DNA from: JBAXSK01 sp044358815
GTDB lineage: Bacteria; Cyanobacteriota; Cyanobacteriia; Pseudanabaenales; Pseudanabaenaceae
DNA: 14,795 bases
Reading direction: 5' to 3'
Assembly: GCA_044358815.1 (NCBI GenBank)
Contig: JBIKNH010000102.1
Location: 1 to 14,795 of the forward strand
Below are positions 5,784 through 12,458 of the stretch, piece by piece (positions within the stretch are counted from its first letter, which is position 1; the number at the start of each line of letters is the position of its first letter). Made by a program: the position numbers and the translations under genes. The notes under the pieces are model-generated. The model was given only the letters and a program-made list of their open reading frames with translations. It had not been told where the DNA came from and did not search any database.

Positions 5784-5891
5784 AAGCTTTTGGGCATATC
5801 GATCCGATTCTTATTTGCATTTGGTTGGGTCACTTTTTCTCTCTTTTGTCTATCTTTTCTCTAAAATCTTTGCAGCGAATCACAGCCAATC

Positions 5892-7868
5892 ATGGGTAAA
5901 ATCGTCGGAATTGACTTAGGCACCACCAACTCTGTCGTCGCAGTAATTGAAGGCGGCAAACCAGTAGTGATCGCTAATGCAGAAGGCAGCCGCACTACCC
6001 CATCGGTGGTTAGTTTTACCAAGGATGGGGAGAAGTTAGTCGGTCAGATGGCACGTCGCCAAGGGGTGCTCAATCCTGAAAATACGTTTTATTCGGTGAA
6101 GCGGTTCATCGGGCGCAAGTATAGTGAACTTACCCCAGAATCGAAGCGTGTGCCCTATACGATTCGCCGCAACGAAGCGGAAAACGTGCGCCTGCGCTGC
6201 CCCCGTCTCGACAAAGATTTTGCCCCTGAAGAAATTGCCGCGATGGTGGTGCGGAAGTTAGTGGACGAAGCCAGTCGCTATCTGGGGGAGCCTATCACCG
6301 AAGCTGTCATTACGGTTCCTGCTTATTTCAATGATTCCCAACGGCAAGCCACAAAAGATGCAGGACGCATTGCTGGAATCGAAGTCAAACGGATTATTAA
6401 CGAACCGACGGCGGCTTCTCTGGCTTATGGTTTAGAGAAAAAGAACAGTCAAAAGATTTTGGTGTTTGACCTTGGGGGCGGCACGTTTGACGTATCAATT
6501 TTAGATGTAAATGATGGTGTTTTTGAAGTCAAAGCCACCACTGGTGATACCCAGCTAGGGGGAGATGACTTTGATCGGGAAGTGGTGAACTTCTTAGCGG
6601 AAAAGTTTTTGGTACAGGAAGGAATTGATCTACGAAAGGAGCGCCAAGCCCTGCAACGGTTGACCGAAGCCGCCGAAAAAGCCAAAATCGAGCTTTCAAC
6701 GGTCATTAGTACCGAAATCAATTTACCGTTTATTACCGCTACCGCCGAGGGTCCGCTCCATTTAGAAACTGAACTGAAACGCACCGAATTTGAACGGCTT
6801 TGTGAATCTTTATTAGAACGCCTCCGCATTCCTTTAGAGCGAGTGCTACGGGATGCCAAACTCAGCCCACGGCAAATTGATGAAGTGGTTTTAGTGGGCG
6901 GTTCGACACGGATTCCCGCAGTCCAGAAACTCGTCCAAAATCTGATTGGGAAAGAACCAAACCAGAGCGTCAATCCTGATGAAGTGGTTGCCGTCGGTGC
7001 AGCGGTCCAGGCGGGGATTCTGTCCGGTGAATTAAAGAATATGTTATTACTGGATGTGACTCCCTTAACTATTGGGGTAGAGACTTTTGGTGGCGTGGTC
7101 AAACCTTTAATCCCTCGTAATACGACTATTCCCATTCGTAAAACGGAATTGTTCACCACTGCCGAGGATAACCAAACTTCCGTAGAAGTGCATATTATCC
7201 AAGGGGAAAGGGAACTGGCAGAACATAATAAATCCTTGGGGCGGTTTAAGCTGAGCGGTCTGGAACCTTTGCCTAGAGGGATTGCCCAAGTAGATGTTAG
7301 TTTGGATCTCAATACCGATGGGATTTTGGCTGTGACTGCAACAGATCGCCGCAGTGGTCTAGAACGGCGGATTACGATTAAAGGTGCATCGACTTTATCG
7401 GAAGCTGAAGTAGAGCGGATGATCTCTGAAGCCCAGCAGTTTGCGGAACGGGATCGCGCCAAAAAGGAACGGATTCAGAAGATTAACCGAGCAGATAATT
7501 TGGTGGTTAATGCTGAACGGCAGTTAAAAGACTTAGCCCTGAACTATGGCTATAAACTCACTTACGAACGCCGTAAACAGATCGAAGTGCTGATTAAGAG
7601 CCTCAAAGAAGCCATTGCCAAACAGGATGATACTTATCTGGATAAGGCACAGTCCCAATTACAAGAGGCGCTCTACGCTTTGTCCAGGGAACTCTATGCC
7701 TTTGATGAAGATGATGATTACGAAGACGAAGATGACGAAGATTTATTTGGCGGCATTATGGAAAGCATTAGCAATTTTGCCAACCGGAACAAACGCCCTA
7801 AGGAACCGGCTAACAACCGTCGTCCTGATACCCGCGTCACCTATGACGATGATGACGAATGGATCTAG
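5892..7868 (+). CDS. dnaK: DnaK (Hsp70) chaperone, DnaK1-type paralog
   Basis: Hsp70 chaperones use ATP cycles, driven by J-proteins and GrpE, to hold and refold client proteins. The 658 residues include the ATPase signatures IDLGTTNS (7-14), ITVPAYFNDSQRQA (140-153), LVFDLGGGTFDVS (190-202) and VVLVGGSTRIPAVQ (332-345). The hydrophobic linker LLLDVTP is at 385-391, followed by the substrate-binding domain and a helical lid. The tail is distinctive: an acidic run FDEDDDYEDEDDEDLFGG (604-621), then a basic Asn/Arg stretch and the terminus YDDDDEWI. Cyanobacteria usually have DnaK1, DnaK2 and DnaK3. The long acidic tail, and middle sequence such as TPESKRVPYTIRR (81-93), fit DnaK1 rather than DnaK2 (the main heat-shock form) or DnaK3 (thylakoid/polysome). 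That subtype call is from memory. The start is the family MGK; no ribosome-binding site is evident. No grpE or dnaJ lies nearby. Confidence 0.96.
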   Translation: MGKIVGIDLGTTNSVVAVIEGGKPVVIANAEGSRTTPSVVSFTKDGEKLVGQMARRQGVLNPENTFYSVKRFIGRKYSELTPESKRVPYTIRRNEAENVRLRCPRLDKDFAPEEIAAMVVRKLVDEASRYLGEPITEAVITVPAYFNDSQRQATKDAGRIAGIEVKRIINEPTAASLAYGLEKKNSQKILVFDLGGGTFDVSILDVNDGVFEVKATTGDTQLGGDDFDREVVNFLAEKFLVQEGIDLRKERQALQRLTEAAEKAKIELSTVISTEINLPFITATAEGPLHLETELKRTEFERLCESLLERLRIPLERVLRDAKLSPRQIDEVVLVGGSTRIPAVQKLVQNLIGKEPNQSVNPDEVVAVGAAVQAGILSGELKNMLLLDVTPLTIGVETFGGVVKPLIPRNTTIPIRKTELFTTAEDNQTSVEVHIIQGERELAEHNKSLGRFKLSGLEPLPRGIAQVDVSLDLNTDGILAVTATDRRSGLERRITIKGASTLSEAEVERMISEAQQFAERDRAKKERIQKINRADNLVVNAERQLKDLALNYGYKLTYERRKQIEVLIKSLKEAIAKQDDTYLDKAQSQLQEALYALSRELYAFDEDDDYEDEDDEDLFGGIMESISNFANRNKRPKEPANNRRPDTRVTYDDDDEWI

Positions 7869-7869
7869 T

Positions 7870-7909
7870 CCAGATGTTTGATATTTACCAGATATTTGCC
7901 GGATATTTG
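7870..7909. repeat. Three CCRGATRTTTG repeats after dnaK
   Basis: CCAGATGTTTG (7870-7880), CCAGATATTTG (7888-7898) and CCGGATATTTG (7899-7909) are direct repeats just past the dnaK stop and 28 bases from the tRNA gene 3' end. The core resembles the degenerate repeats at 1629-1690. Confidence 0.65.
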
Positions 7910-7934
7910 ATATCTATGTTTGGATACTAAAATC

Positions 7935-8011
<77 letters not shown>

Positions 8012-8018
8012 AAACTGT

Positions 8019-8069
8019 GACCAACCTGCCCAATGCAAGCTGCGATTTATTATTGTAGCAGGTTTGGTC
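8019..8069 (-). promoter_or_regulatory. Promoter region of tRNA-Pro flanked by inverted repeat
   Basis: On the minus strand a TACAAT box (complement of 8052-8057) lies about 40 bases upstream of the tRNA 5' end and fits a -10 element; the -35 is weak. The box lies inside an inverted repeat, GACCAACCTGC (8019-8029) / GCAGGTTTGGTC (8058-8069), which is perfect except for one extra T. Such a dyad could bind a regulator across the start site or fold at the 5' end of the precursor. Confidence 0.4.
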
Positions 8070-8139
8070 TGACTATGAAAAGAGAATTACTCGAAATTCT
8101 GCCAGAAATCCCAAGTGAATTATAGATGGATTTTCTAGT

Positions 8140-9285
8140 CTAATTGCGGAGGGTGGCGGAAATTTCCATCGGGACTTGAATATGCTGTGGTTGCCGAGCA
8201 TCAGTGATCAGCCAGTCTAGGGCAGCGGCTTGTAAGTCAATGGTAGCGCCGTTTTTGTCTACACAATACCGACCAAACACCAGTTTATCCACGAGACGCA
8301 CATCAGCCAGGCGGGAATATTCAAAAATGACACTACGCTCCACCACTGCGCCACTGCACACATGGCAATTTGGTCCGATCATCGTGGGTCCAATAATTGT
8401 CGCACCATCTTCAATACAGGTCATGCCACCGATGTAAACCGGACCTTGAATATTCACCTTATCCCAATTGATCGCCACATTTAAGCCAGTGTAAATTCCT
8501 GGACGGACTTCATGCCCAGGAATATTGACGTTTTTGACCTTACCCAACAGCACCCCTTGAATGGCTTGCCAATAGTCCGGCACTTTACCAATATCCACCC
8601 ATTGGAAATCCATTGAGATGGCATAAAAAGGCAGATTAGCTGCCACTAACTGAGGGAACAGATCACCACCAATGTCATATTCCTGACCGGAGGGGACGTA
8701 ATTCAAAACCTCAGGCTCAAAAATATAAATCCCCGTATTGATGGTATTACTGAGGGCTTCGCTGACGGGGGGCTTTTCCTGAAACTGTTTAATCCTTCCG
8801 TCTGCATCGGTGACCACTACCCCATAACTAGATACTTCTTCTTTGGGGACAGTTTTCGTGATAATCGTCGCGATAGATTTCTTTTCACGATGCCAGTTAA
8901 TCGCATGGGTTAAATCTAAATCAATTAACGCATCACCGCATAACACTACAAAAGTATCATCAAAAAATGGTGAAAAATCTTGGATTTTCTTTAATCCCCC
9001 CGCCGATCCCATCGCTTTTCCCACAAGCTGACCATCTACAATAGTACCCTCGAAGGAATAAGCCATTTCTACGCCGAATTTTTGCCCATCTCGGAAATAA
9101 TTCTCAATTTCCTCTGAGAGATGGCTAACATTAACCATAATTTTGTCAAATCCATGTTGCCGCAGTAATTCCACCAAAAATTCCATTACAGGTTTTTGCA
9201 TGATGGGAATCATGGGTTTAGGCATGATATTGGTGATAGGTCGGATGCGGGTTCCCTTGCCGGCAGCCAAGATCATGGCTTTCAT
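8140..9285 (-). CDS. NDP-sugar pyrophosphorylase, probable mannose-1-phosphate guanylyltransferase
   Basis: This is a cytoplasmic nucleotidyltransferase that makes an activated sugar (probably GDP-mannose, possibly NDP-glucose) for envelope polysaccharides, lipopolysaccharide or glycosylation. The N-terminal catalytic fold shows MILAAGKGTRIRPIT (4-18) with PKPMIP (22-27), GSAGGL (93-98), the metal-binding LCGDAL (115-120), FQEKP (168-172), NTGIYIF (183-189) and WVDIGKVPDY (229-238). The C-terminal region from about 265 to 340 has hexapeptide-type repeats of a left-handed beta-helix (VYIGGMTCIEDGATIIGPTM), ending in a short tail. The total of 381 residues fits the two-domain family. The start ATG is firm, with GGAG about 11 bases upstream. 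The sugar and base specificity cannot be read reliably from sequence. It is the last gene of the minus-strand block but lies 345 bases beyond pth, so it probably has its own promoter. Confidence 0.86.
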   Translation of the reverse strand: MKAMILAAGKGTRIRPITNIMPKPMIPIMQKPVMEFLVELLRQHGFDKIMVNVSHLSEEIENYFRDGQKFGVEMAYSFEGTIVDGQLVGKAMGSAGGLKKIQDFSPFFDDTFVVLCGDALIDLDLTHAINWHREKKSIATIITKTVPKEEVSSYGVVVTDADGRIKQFQEKPPVSEALSNTINTGIYIFEPEVLNYVPSGQEYDIGGDLFPQLVAANLPFYAISMDFQWVDIGKVPDYWQAIQGVLLGKVKNVNIPGHEVRPGIYTGLNVAINWDKVNIQGPVYIGGMTCIEDGATIIGPTMIGPNCHVCSGAVVERSVIFEYSRLADVRLVDKLVFGRYCVDKNGATIDLQAAALDWLITDARQPQHIQVPMEISATLRN

Positions 9286-9630
9286 AGCTTGCTCTCTCCG
9301 TCAGTAGTTCAGTAATTATTAATACATTCTGGCGCTCAAAAATCACCCAGTTGTCCATAGGATTAATCACCAAATAAATTCAGATGAAATAAATCCGTTA
9401 GCCAATGGATGCCCAAGGTTAGGCTCGCACCATCATAACCTGTTTACCCAGACCCAAACGCCCAAAGGGTTCCTCAGGTTGCAAATTACCTTAGAATTAC
9501 GCGAAATCTCTTAACTAAATCGACTTAGAAGGGGATTTGTTGGTTATGCGGAAATTTAGTTGCTCAGATGCAGTACTTGATGGGCTAATTTGGGGCTAAA
9601 TCGATTCAATATCAATTTACTGATATCAAT
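9286..9630. other. 345-base non-coding gap between the nucleotidyltransferase gene and pth
   Basis: No gene seen. It contains a loose tandem AAATAAAT pair (9372-9386 and following), the 14-base duplication at its right end and otherwise AT-rich sequence. It should hold the nucleotidyltransferase promoter; I cannot define boxes, and no clear pth terminator is visible. Confidence 0.5.
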
Positions 9631-9636
9631 TTACTG
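9609..9636. repeat. Perfect 14-base tandem duplication spanning the pth stop codon
   Basis: ATATCAATTTACTG occurs twice in direct succession (9609-9622, 9623-9636). Read on the minus strand, each copy contains CAGTAA, so the last Gln codon and stop of pth are duplicated downstream. The real stop is the complement of 9631-9633. Confidence 0.85.
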
Positions 9637-10218
9637 AGGCGTAATACTGCGGTTGTTATACAGGCTCATGGCTTTCGGTAAACCTTCTTGACGCATACTC
9701 ATAATTACTGATTCGGTCAAGTCAAACAGTTCCGGTAATGCTGTCGTTTCCGCACTAGAGAACGTACCCAAAACATGACCCACTGCATTACCTTGGGCAG
9801 ACTGGTGAGAACTGCGCCCAATGCCTAAACGTAGCCGCGCAAATTCCTGTGTCCCCAAATGACTAATAATCGACTTCATGCCATTGTGTCCCCCAGCAGA
9901 ACCATTAGACCGCAGGCGAATTTTACCTACAGGCAAATCCATGTCGTCATAAATCACCAACACATGATCGGGGTTGTACTTGTACCAATCGGCACAGGCG
10001 CGCACCGCTTGACCGGAATTATTCATAAAGGTGGTGGGCTTCAACAGACGCACCTTATGACCCAATAGCATTCCTTCACCAAACAGAGCTTGAAAGCGCT
10101 TTTCTTTATTGAAAGTAATGCCCCAACGTTTTGCCAAGTAATCGAGGGCTAAGAAACCAATATTATGACGGGTGCGTTCATACTCGCTGCCCGGATTGCC
10201 CAAACCAATAATTAGCAT
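9631..10218 (-). CDS. pth: Peptidyl-tRNA hydrolase
   Basis: Pth frees tRNA from peptidyl-tRNA that drops off ribosomes and is essential in most bacteria. The 195-residue protein matches the family in length and order: LIIGLGNPGSEYERTRHNIG (2-21) with Asn8 and catalytic His18, KPTTFMNNSGQA (60-71) with Asn66, VIYDDMDLPVGKIRLR (88-103) with Asp91, GSAGGHNGMKSI (106-117) with Asn112, and FARLRLGIGR (126-135). The ATG start has GAAG about 8 bases upstream. Its leader carries four TAGTCTT-type repeats. It lies 188 bases downstream of tatA on the same strand, with a possible terminator between, so co-transcription is uncertain. Confidence 0.96.
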   Translation of the reverse strand: MLIIGLGNPGSEYERTRHNIGFLALDYLAKRWGITFNKEKRFQALFGEGMLLGHKVRLLKPTTFMNNSGQAVRACADWYKYNPDHVLVIYDDMDLPVGKIRLRSNGSAGGHNGMKSIISHLGTQEFARLRLGIGRSSHQSAQGNAVGHVLGTFSSAETTALPELFDLTESVIMSMRQEGLPKAMSLYNNRSITPQ

Positions 10219-10261
10219 CAGCGCTTCAAATAAATTCTACTGACTTGATGCCAGCATCTAC

Positions 10262-10339
10262 AAAGACTACAAAGAAGACTACGAACAAAGACTATAAAAA
10301 TTACAAATAGGAAAAGTCACAGACAAAAAAGACTATAAA
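10262..10339. repeat. Dispersed AAGACTA repeats upstream of pth
   Basis: AAAGACTA-type cores occur at 10262-10269, 10275-10281 (AAGACTA), 10287-10298 (AAAGACTATAAA) and 10327-10338 (AAAGACTATAAA). All are in one orientation in an A-rich stretch, and the last two share a 12-base exact match. On the pth coding strand they read TAGTCTT. They lie in the pth leader or promoter region. Confidence 0.65.
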
Positions 10340-10345
10340 CCACCA

Positions 10346-10398
10346 AAAGTTTGCCAGCCCAAACCGTTAAATACTGTGGAGGCTTAGGCGGGTCTGGC
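10346..10398 (-). terminator. Candidate intrinsic terminator of tatA
   Basis: On the minus strand, GCCAG-A-CCC (complement of 10390-10398) pairs with GGGCTGGC (complement of 10353-10360) with one bulged A, then AAACTTTT follows. The stem begins 8 bases after the tatA stop codon. The loop is long (29 bases), so efficiency is uncertain. Confidence 0.4.
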
Positions 10399-10406
10399 TG
10401 ACTTTT

Positions 10407-10706
10407 CTAGCTATCTTTTTCGGTCGATGCTTTTTCGGGACTTTTCTCAGGGGTGGCAGCAATGGCATTCGGGGTAGTGGTTTCTATGGCAGGTTTGTCC
10501 GCCGGTAATGTGGTGGCGGTGTTTTTCTCTAAAATTTCCACTTCCCGTTTTAGTTCCTGTTCAAAATCTCGGGAAGCTTCCTGAAAACCACGAATTGCTT
10601 TACCGAGACTCTTACCGATTTCGGGTAATTTCTTGGGACCAAAGACCAAAAGAGCAACTACCAAAATAACAATTATTTCCGGTAATCCAAGACCAAAGAT
10701 ATTCAT
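10407..10706 (-). CDS. tatA: Sec-independent translocase subunit TatA/TatE
   Basis: TatA forms the oligomeric pore-like component of the twin-arginine system, which exports folded proteins across the cytoplasmic and thylakoid membranes. The 99-residue protein shows the standard layout. MNIFGLGLPE leads into a single membrane helix IIVILVVALLVF (11-22), then the hinge FGPKKLPEIG (22-31), an amphipathic helix KSLGKAIRGFQEASRDFEQE (32-51) and a Pro/Thr/Glu-rich disordered tail. The frame stays open upstream to 10838, but that sequence is unlike TatA, so I place the start at the ATG 10704-10706, which matches the family N-terminus. The Phe-Gly-Pro hinge indicates TatA/E rather than TatB. It sits between psbH and pth on the same strand. 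Confidence 0.92.
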   Translation of the reverse strand: MNIFGLGLPEIIVILVVALLVFGPKKLPEIGKSLGKAIRGFQEASRDFEQELKREVEILEKNTATTLPADKPAIETTTPNAIAATPEKSPEKASTEKDS

Positions 10707-10898
10707 GTGCTTAGGCTTTGCTGAAGGAGATTTGAGGCGATGGCTGATGATGCAGTGGAATTGAGGGAGGTAAGGAAATCTTGACTGATGGGGATGAGTT
10801 TGGCGTATGAGTCGTAATCTGTCACACTGCCCACTCACCCCTAACCTATCAACGCCAACACCAGTAAAGTGCTAGGCATAGGAGCCAAGATATTCATG

Positions 10899-10929
10899 CT
10901 TTGAACGTCTTCATCAAAAACATTCAAGG
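10899..10929 (-). promoter_or_regulatory. Hairpin downstream of psbH
   Basis: CTTTGAACGT (10899-10908) and ACATTCAAGG (10920-10929) form a stem of nine pairs out of ten on the minus-strand RNA (one G-U, one mismatch) with an 11-base loop. It starts 28 bases after the psbH stop. No T-run follows, so it is more likely a 3'-end stabiliser than an intrinsic terminator. Confidence 0.4.
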
Positions 10930-10956
10930 CGTGAACTTAAGCCAAACAGCGACAGA

Positions 10957-11151
10957 TTAGCCGCCCCAGGTCAGGTTTACCCCTTCGAGGATCAAAGAGG
11001 AGTTGTACAACTGGATCAAGATCAGCAAAAAGACCAGAAACAAGCCCATGAAAACACCCATCAGAGGGGTGGTGCCCCAGCCGCGAGATACTTTCCCGTA
11101 TTCTGCATTCAGGGGTCTGAGGATATCGCCGAGCCGCGTGCGTTGTGACAT
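10957..11151 (-). CDS. psbH: Photosystem II reaction centre protein H
   Basis: PsbH is a single-span thylakoid subunit of photosystem II needed for stable assembly, CP47 association and quinone-site function. The 64 residues match the cyanobacterial form, which lacks most of the phosphorylated plant N-terminus. The sequence begins MSQRTRLGDILRPLNAEYGK, then VSRGWGTTPLMGVF leads into the membrane helix (about 29-48, GVFMGLFLVFLLILIQLY), and it ends LEGVNLTWGG. The ATG start is unambiguous. The leader contains a tandem 12/13-base repeat and an AT-rich box resembling a promoter. psbN diverges from it on the other side of a 439-base gap. Confidence 0.97.
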   Translation of the reverse strand: MSQRTRLGDILRPLNAEYGKVSRGWGTTPLMGVFMGLFLVFLLILIQLYNSSLILEGVNLTWGG

Positions 11152-11167
11152 AGTGTTTTAAATGTTA

Positions 11168-11192
11168 TTCAGAAAGTGATTCAGAAAGGTGA
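11168..11192. repeat. Tandem 12/13-base repeat in the psbH leader
   Basis: TTCAGAAAGTGA (11168-11179) is followed directly by TTCAGAAAGGTGA (11180-11192). On the psbH strand these read as two TCA(C)CTTTCTGAA units ending 17 bases before the ATG. They fall in the probable 5' untranslated region. Confidence 0.7.
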
Positions 11193-11204
11193 TTGTTACA
11201 AAAT

Positions 11205-11220
11205 AGTATAATTGTATCAA
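11205..11220 (-). promoter_or_regulatory. Candidate psbH promoter -10 region
   Basis: On the minus strand the sequence TTGATACAATTATACT (complement of 11205-11220) contains two possible -10 hexamers, TACAAT and TATACT, about 55-65 bases upstream of the psbH ATG. No good -35 box is at standard spacing, so the exact start is unclear. Confidence 0.35.
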
Positions 11221-11509
11221 GACTTTGGGTTTTGGCTCAAAGAAACTTTGATGGCGGTTTTTTGACCTGATTTGTGGGAACTGCTGAAGTTGATTACTTC
11301 TCAGGATAGTTGTACGCCAAAATTTGTCATCGAGTGAGCCGTAACTTGATCCCTAAGGTACATCATCCTTTAGCCAATAAAGCGGTTAAATCTAGAGCAG
11401 GTGATCGCAATGAAGCAGGGTCTAACCATGACAGATCAGTATCAATCTGTTGCTTGTTGTGGCAACCTGATGAAATCAACTGATTAAACTCATTAATCAA
11501 GCTATCCAA

Positions 11510-11531
11510 AAATCACCTGGAAATCACCTAA
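11510..11531. repeat. Tandem 11-base repeat upstream of psbN
   Basis: AAATCACCTGG (11510-11520) is followed directly by AAATCACCTAA (11521-11531), matching at 9 of 11 positions, about 60 bases before the psbN ATG. Confidence 0.6.
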
Positions 11532-11590
11532 AGATCATCCGCAGTCAATCCAAACTAATTTCCTCATATTCATCCCCCACATAAACCATC

Positions 11591-11728
11591 ATGGAAGATT
11601 CAGGCGCTGTTTCAATCGGCATTACCCTTGCCGTATTTGTTATTTGTTTGACGGGTTACTCGATTTACACTGCTTTTGGACCTCCTAGCAAGGCATTGGG
11701 GGACCCCTTTGAAGATCACGAAGATTAA
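11591..11728 (+). CDS. psbN: PsbN
   Basis: This 45-residue protein reads MEDSGAVSIGITLAVFVICL, then TGYSIYTAFGPPSKALGDPF and EDHED. It has one membrane helix (about 8-25) and the conserved YTAFGPPSKxLxDPFEDHED C-terminus that defines PsbN. In chloroplasts PsbN helps assemble photosystem II but is not a subunit of the finished complex; a similar role is assumed here. The gene is divergent from psbH, the arrangement expected for this pair, because psbN is encoded opposite to psbH in cyanobacteria and plastids. There is no obvious ribosome-binding site. Its brevity makes it easy to miss. Confidence 0.95.
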   Translation: MEDSGAVSIGITLAVFVICLTGYSIYTAFGPPSKALGDPFEDHED

Positions 11729-11756
11729 ATGAGGCTTAACTTCAACTTCAAGTTCA

Positions 11757-11795
11757 CCACCCCTTCTTGTTAATGATAGGCGGTGGCGTTTTCTT
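11757..11795 (+). terminator. Candidate psbN terminator
   Basis: CCACC (11757-11761) pairs with GGTGG (11782-11786), followed by CGTTTTCTT. The stem is only five GC-rich pairs with a 20-base loop. It lies about 30 bases after the psbN stop. Confidence 0.35.
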
Positions 11796-11825
11796 AGCAA
11801 CTAATCAAATCTCAAATTAACTGAA

Positions 11826-11849
11826 ATCAAACCTGACATCAAACCTAAA
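11826..11849. repeat. Tandem 12-base repeat upstream of moaE
   Basis: ATCAAACCTGAC (11826-11837) is followed directly by ATCAAACCTAAA (11838-11849), matching at 10 of 12 positions. It ends 21 bases before the moaE start, where a ribosome-binding site would be expected; none is clear. Confidence 0.6.
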
Positions 11850-11870
11850 ACTAAGCGAAAAATTAAGCCC

Positions 11871-12458
11871 ATGTCTATGCCTTTAACTGACTCATCTGTT
11901 TCTGTTGGTCTGGCTTCAGTGGCATTAGATGAATCTTTAGATGGATCTAATGACAATGGGCGAGACGATGCAGTTTTGGATCATGAAGCTTTGGAGCATC
12001 AAACAAAAGCTCCTCAAATTGCCGAAGATGATCTATGTACGGATTTTTGTTTAACCGTTAATCCCCTAGACTTACACCGCGCTTATCAGGGGGCGGCAGA
12101 TCCTGGTAATGGTGCTGTGGTGGTCATGACGGGTATGGTGCGTAATCAAACCAACGAACGCAAAGTCAGCCATTTAGAATACCAAGCCTATGATGCGATG
12201 GTTTTACGGTGCTGGCAAAATTTAGCCACCCGCTGTCAAGAAAAATATCCTGCCATTCGCCATGTGGTGATTCACCATCGGTTAGGGGTGGTGGCGGTCG
12301 GCGAACTTAGTGTGGTGGTGGCGGTTGGCTGTCCCCATCGTGGTGAAGCTTTTAGCGCTTGTCAATTCTTGATTGATCGTCTCAAACAAGAAGCCCCCAT
12401 CTGGAAGAAAGAATATTGGTTAGATGGTGGGCAGGGTTGGGTTAACTGTGAGTTTTAG
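11871..12458 (+). CDS. moaE: Molybdopterin synthase catalytic subunit MoaE, with N-terminal extension
   Basis: MoaE, with thiocarboxylated MoaD, converts cyclic pyranopterin monophosphate to molybdopterin in molybdenum-cofactor synthesis; cyanobacteria need this for nitrate reductase. The MoaE domain covers about residues 57-195: GAVVVMTGMVRNQTNER (81-97) with Arg91, LEYQAYDAM (102-110), VVIHHRLGVVAVGELSVVVA (132-151), CPHRGEAF (154-161) with His156 and Arg157, and LKQEAPIWKKEYW (171-183). In that last motif Lys172 and Lys179 correspond to the catalytic lysines of the E. coli enzyme (119 and 126). The first 55 residues are extra: acidic, Ser/Asp/Glu-rich and probably disordered, with ATG 11871 or 11877 as start. 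No moaD or other moa gene is visible nearby. A later non-ATG start would remove the extension, but no good site is seen. Confidence 0.93.
   Translation: MSMPLTDSSVSVGLASVALDESLDGSNDNGRDDAVLDHEALEHQTKAPQIAEDDLCTDFCLTVNPLDLHRAYQGAADPGNGAVVVMTGMVRNQTNERKVSHLEYQAYDAMVLRCWQNLATRCQEKYPAIRHVVIHHRLGVVAVGELSVVVAVGCPHRGEAFSACQFLIDRLKQEAPIWKKEYWLDGGQGWVNCEF

Larger units (their letters stand above)
11152..11590. other. 439-base divergent region between psbH and psbN
   Basis: No gene seen. It holds the psbH leader repeat and promoter box, a dyad ACAGAT (11431-11436) / ATCTGT (11445-11450), a short GTTGC/GCAAC hairpin (11449-11466) and a tandem pair AAATCACCTGG/AAATCACCTAA (11510-11531) upstream of psbN. 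The promoters for both genes should lie here. Confidence 0.5.

Noticed and set aside
5669..5891. CIRCE (HrcA) or other classic heat-shock operator upstream of dnaK
   Set aside because: I looked for the TTAGCACTC / GAGTGCTAA pair and found none; TTAGCACC at 5695-5702 is part of a tandem repeat and has no partner.
6449..7462. 337-codon minus-strand frame inside dnaK
   Set aside because: It is antisense to a conserved Hsp70 gene; the Ser/Arg-rich translation is a typical shadow.
10707..10838. Upstream extension of the tatA frame (44 residues)
   Set aside because: TatA proteins begin directly before the membrane helix; the extension is His/Arg/Pro-rich and unlike the family.
11449..11466. GTTGC/GCAAC hairpin in the psbH-psbN gap
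   Set aside because: Five pairs with an 8-base loop is expected by chance in a region of this length.
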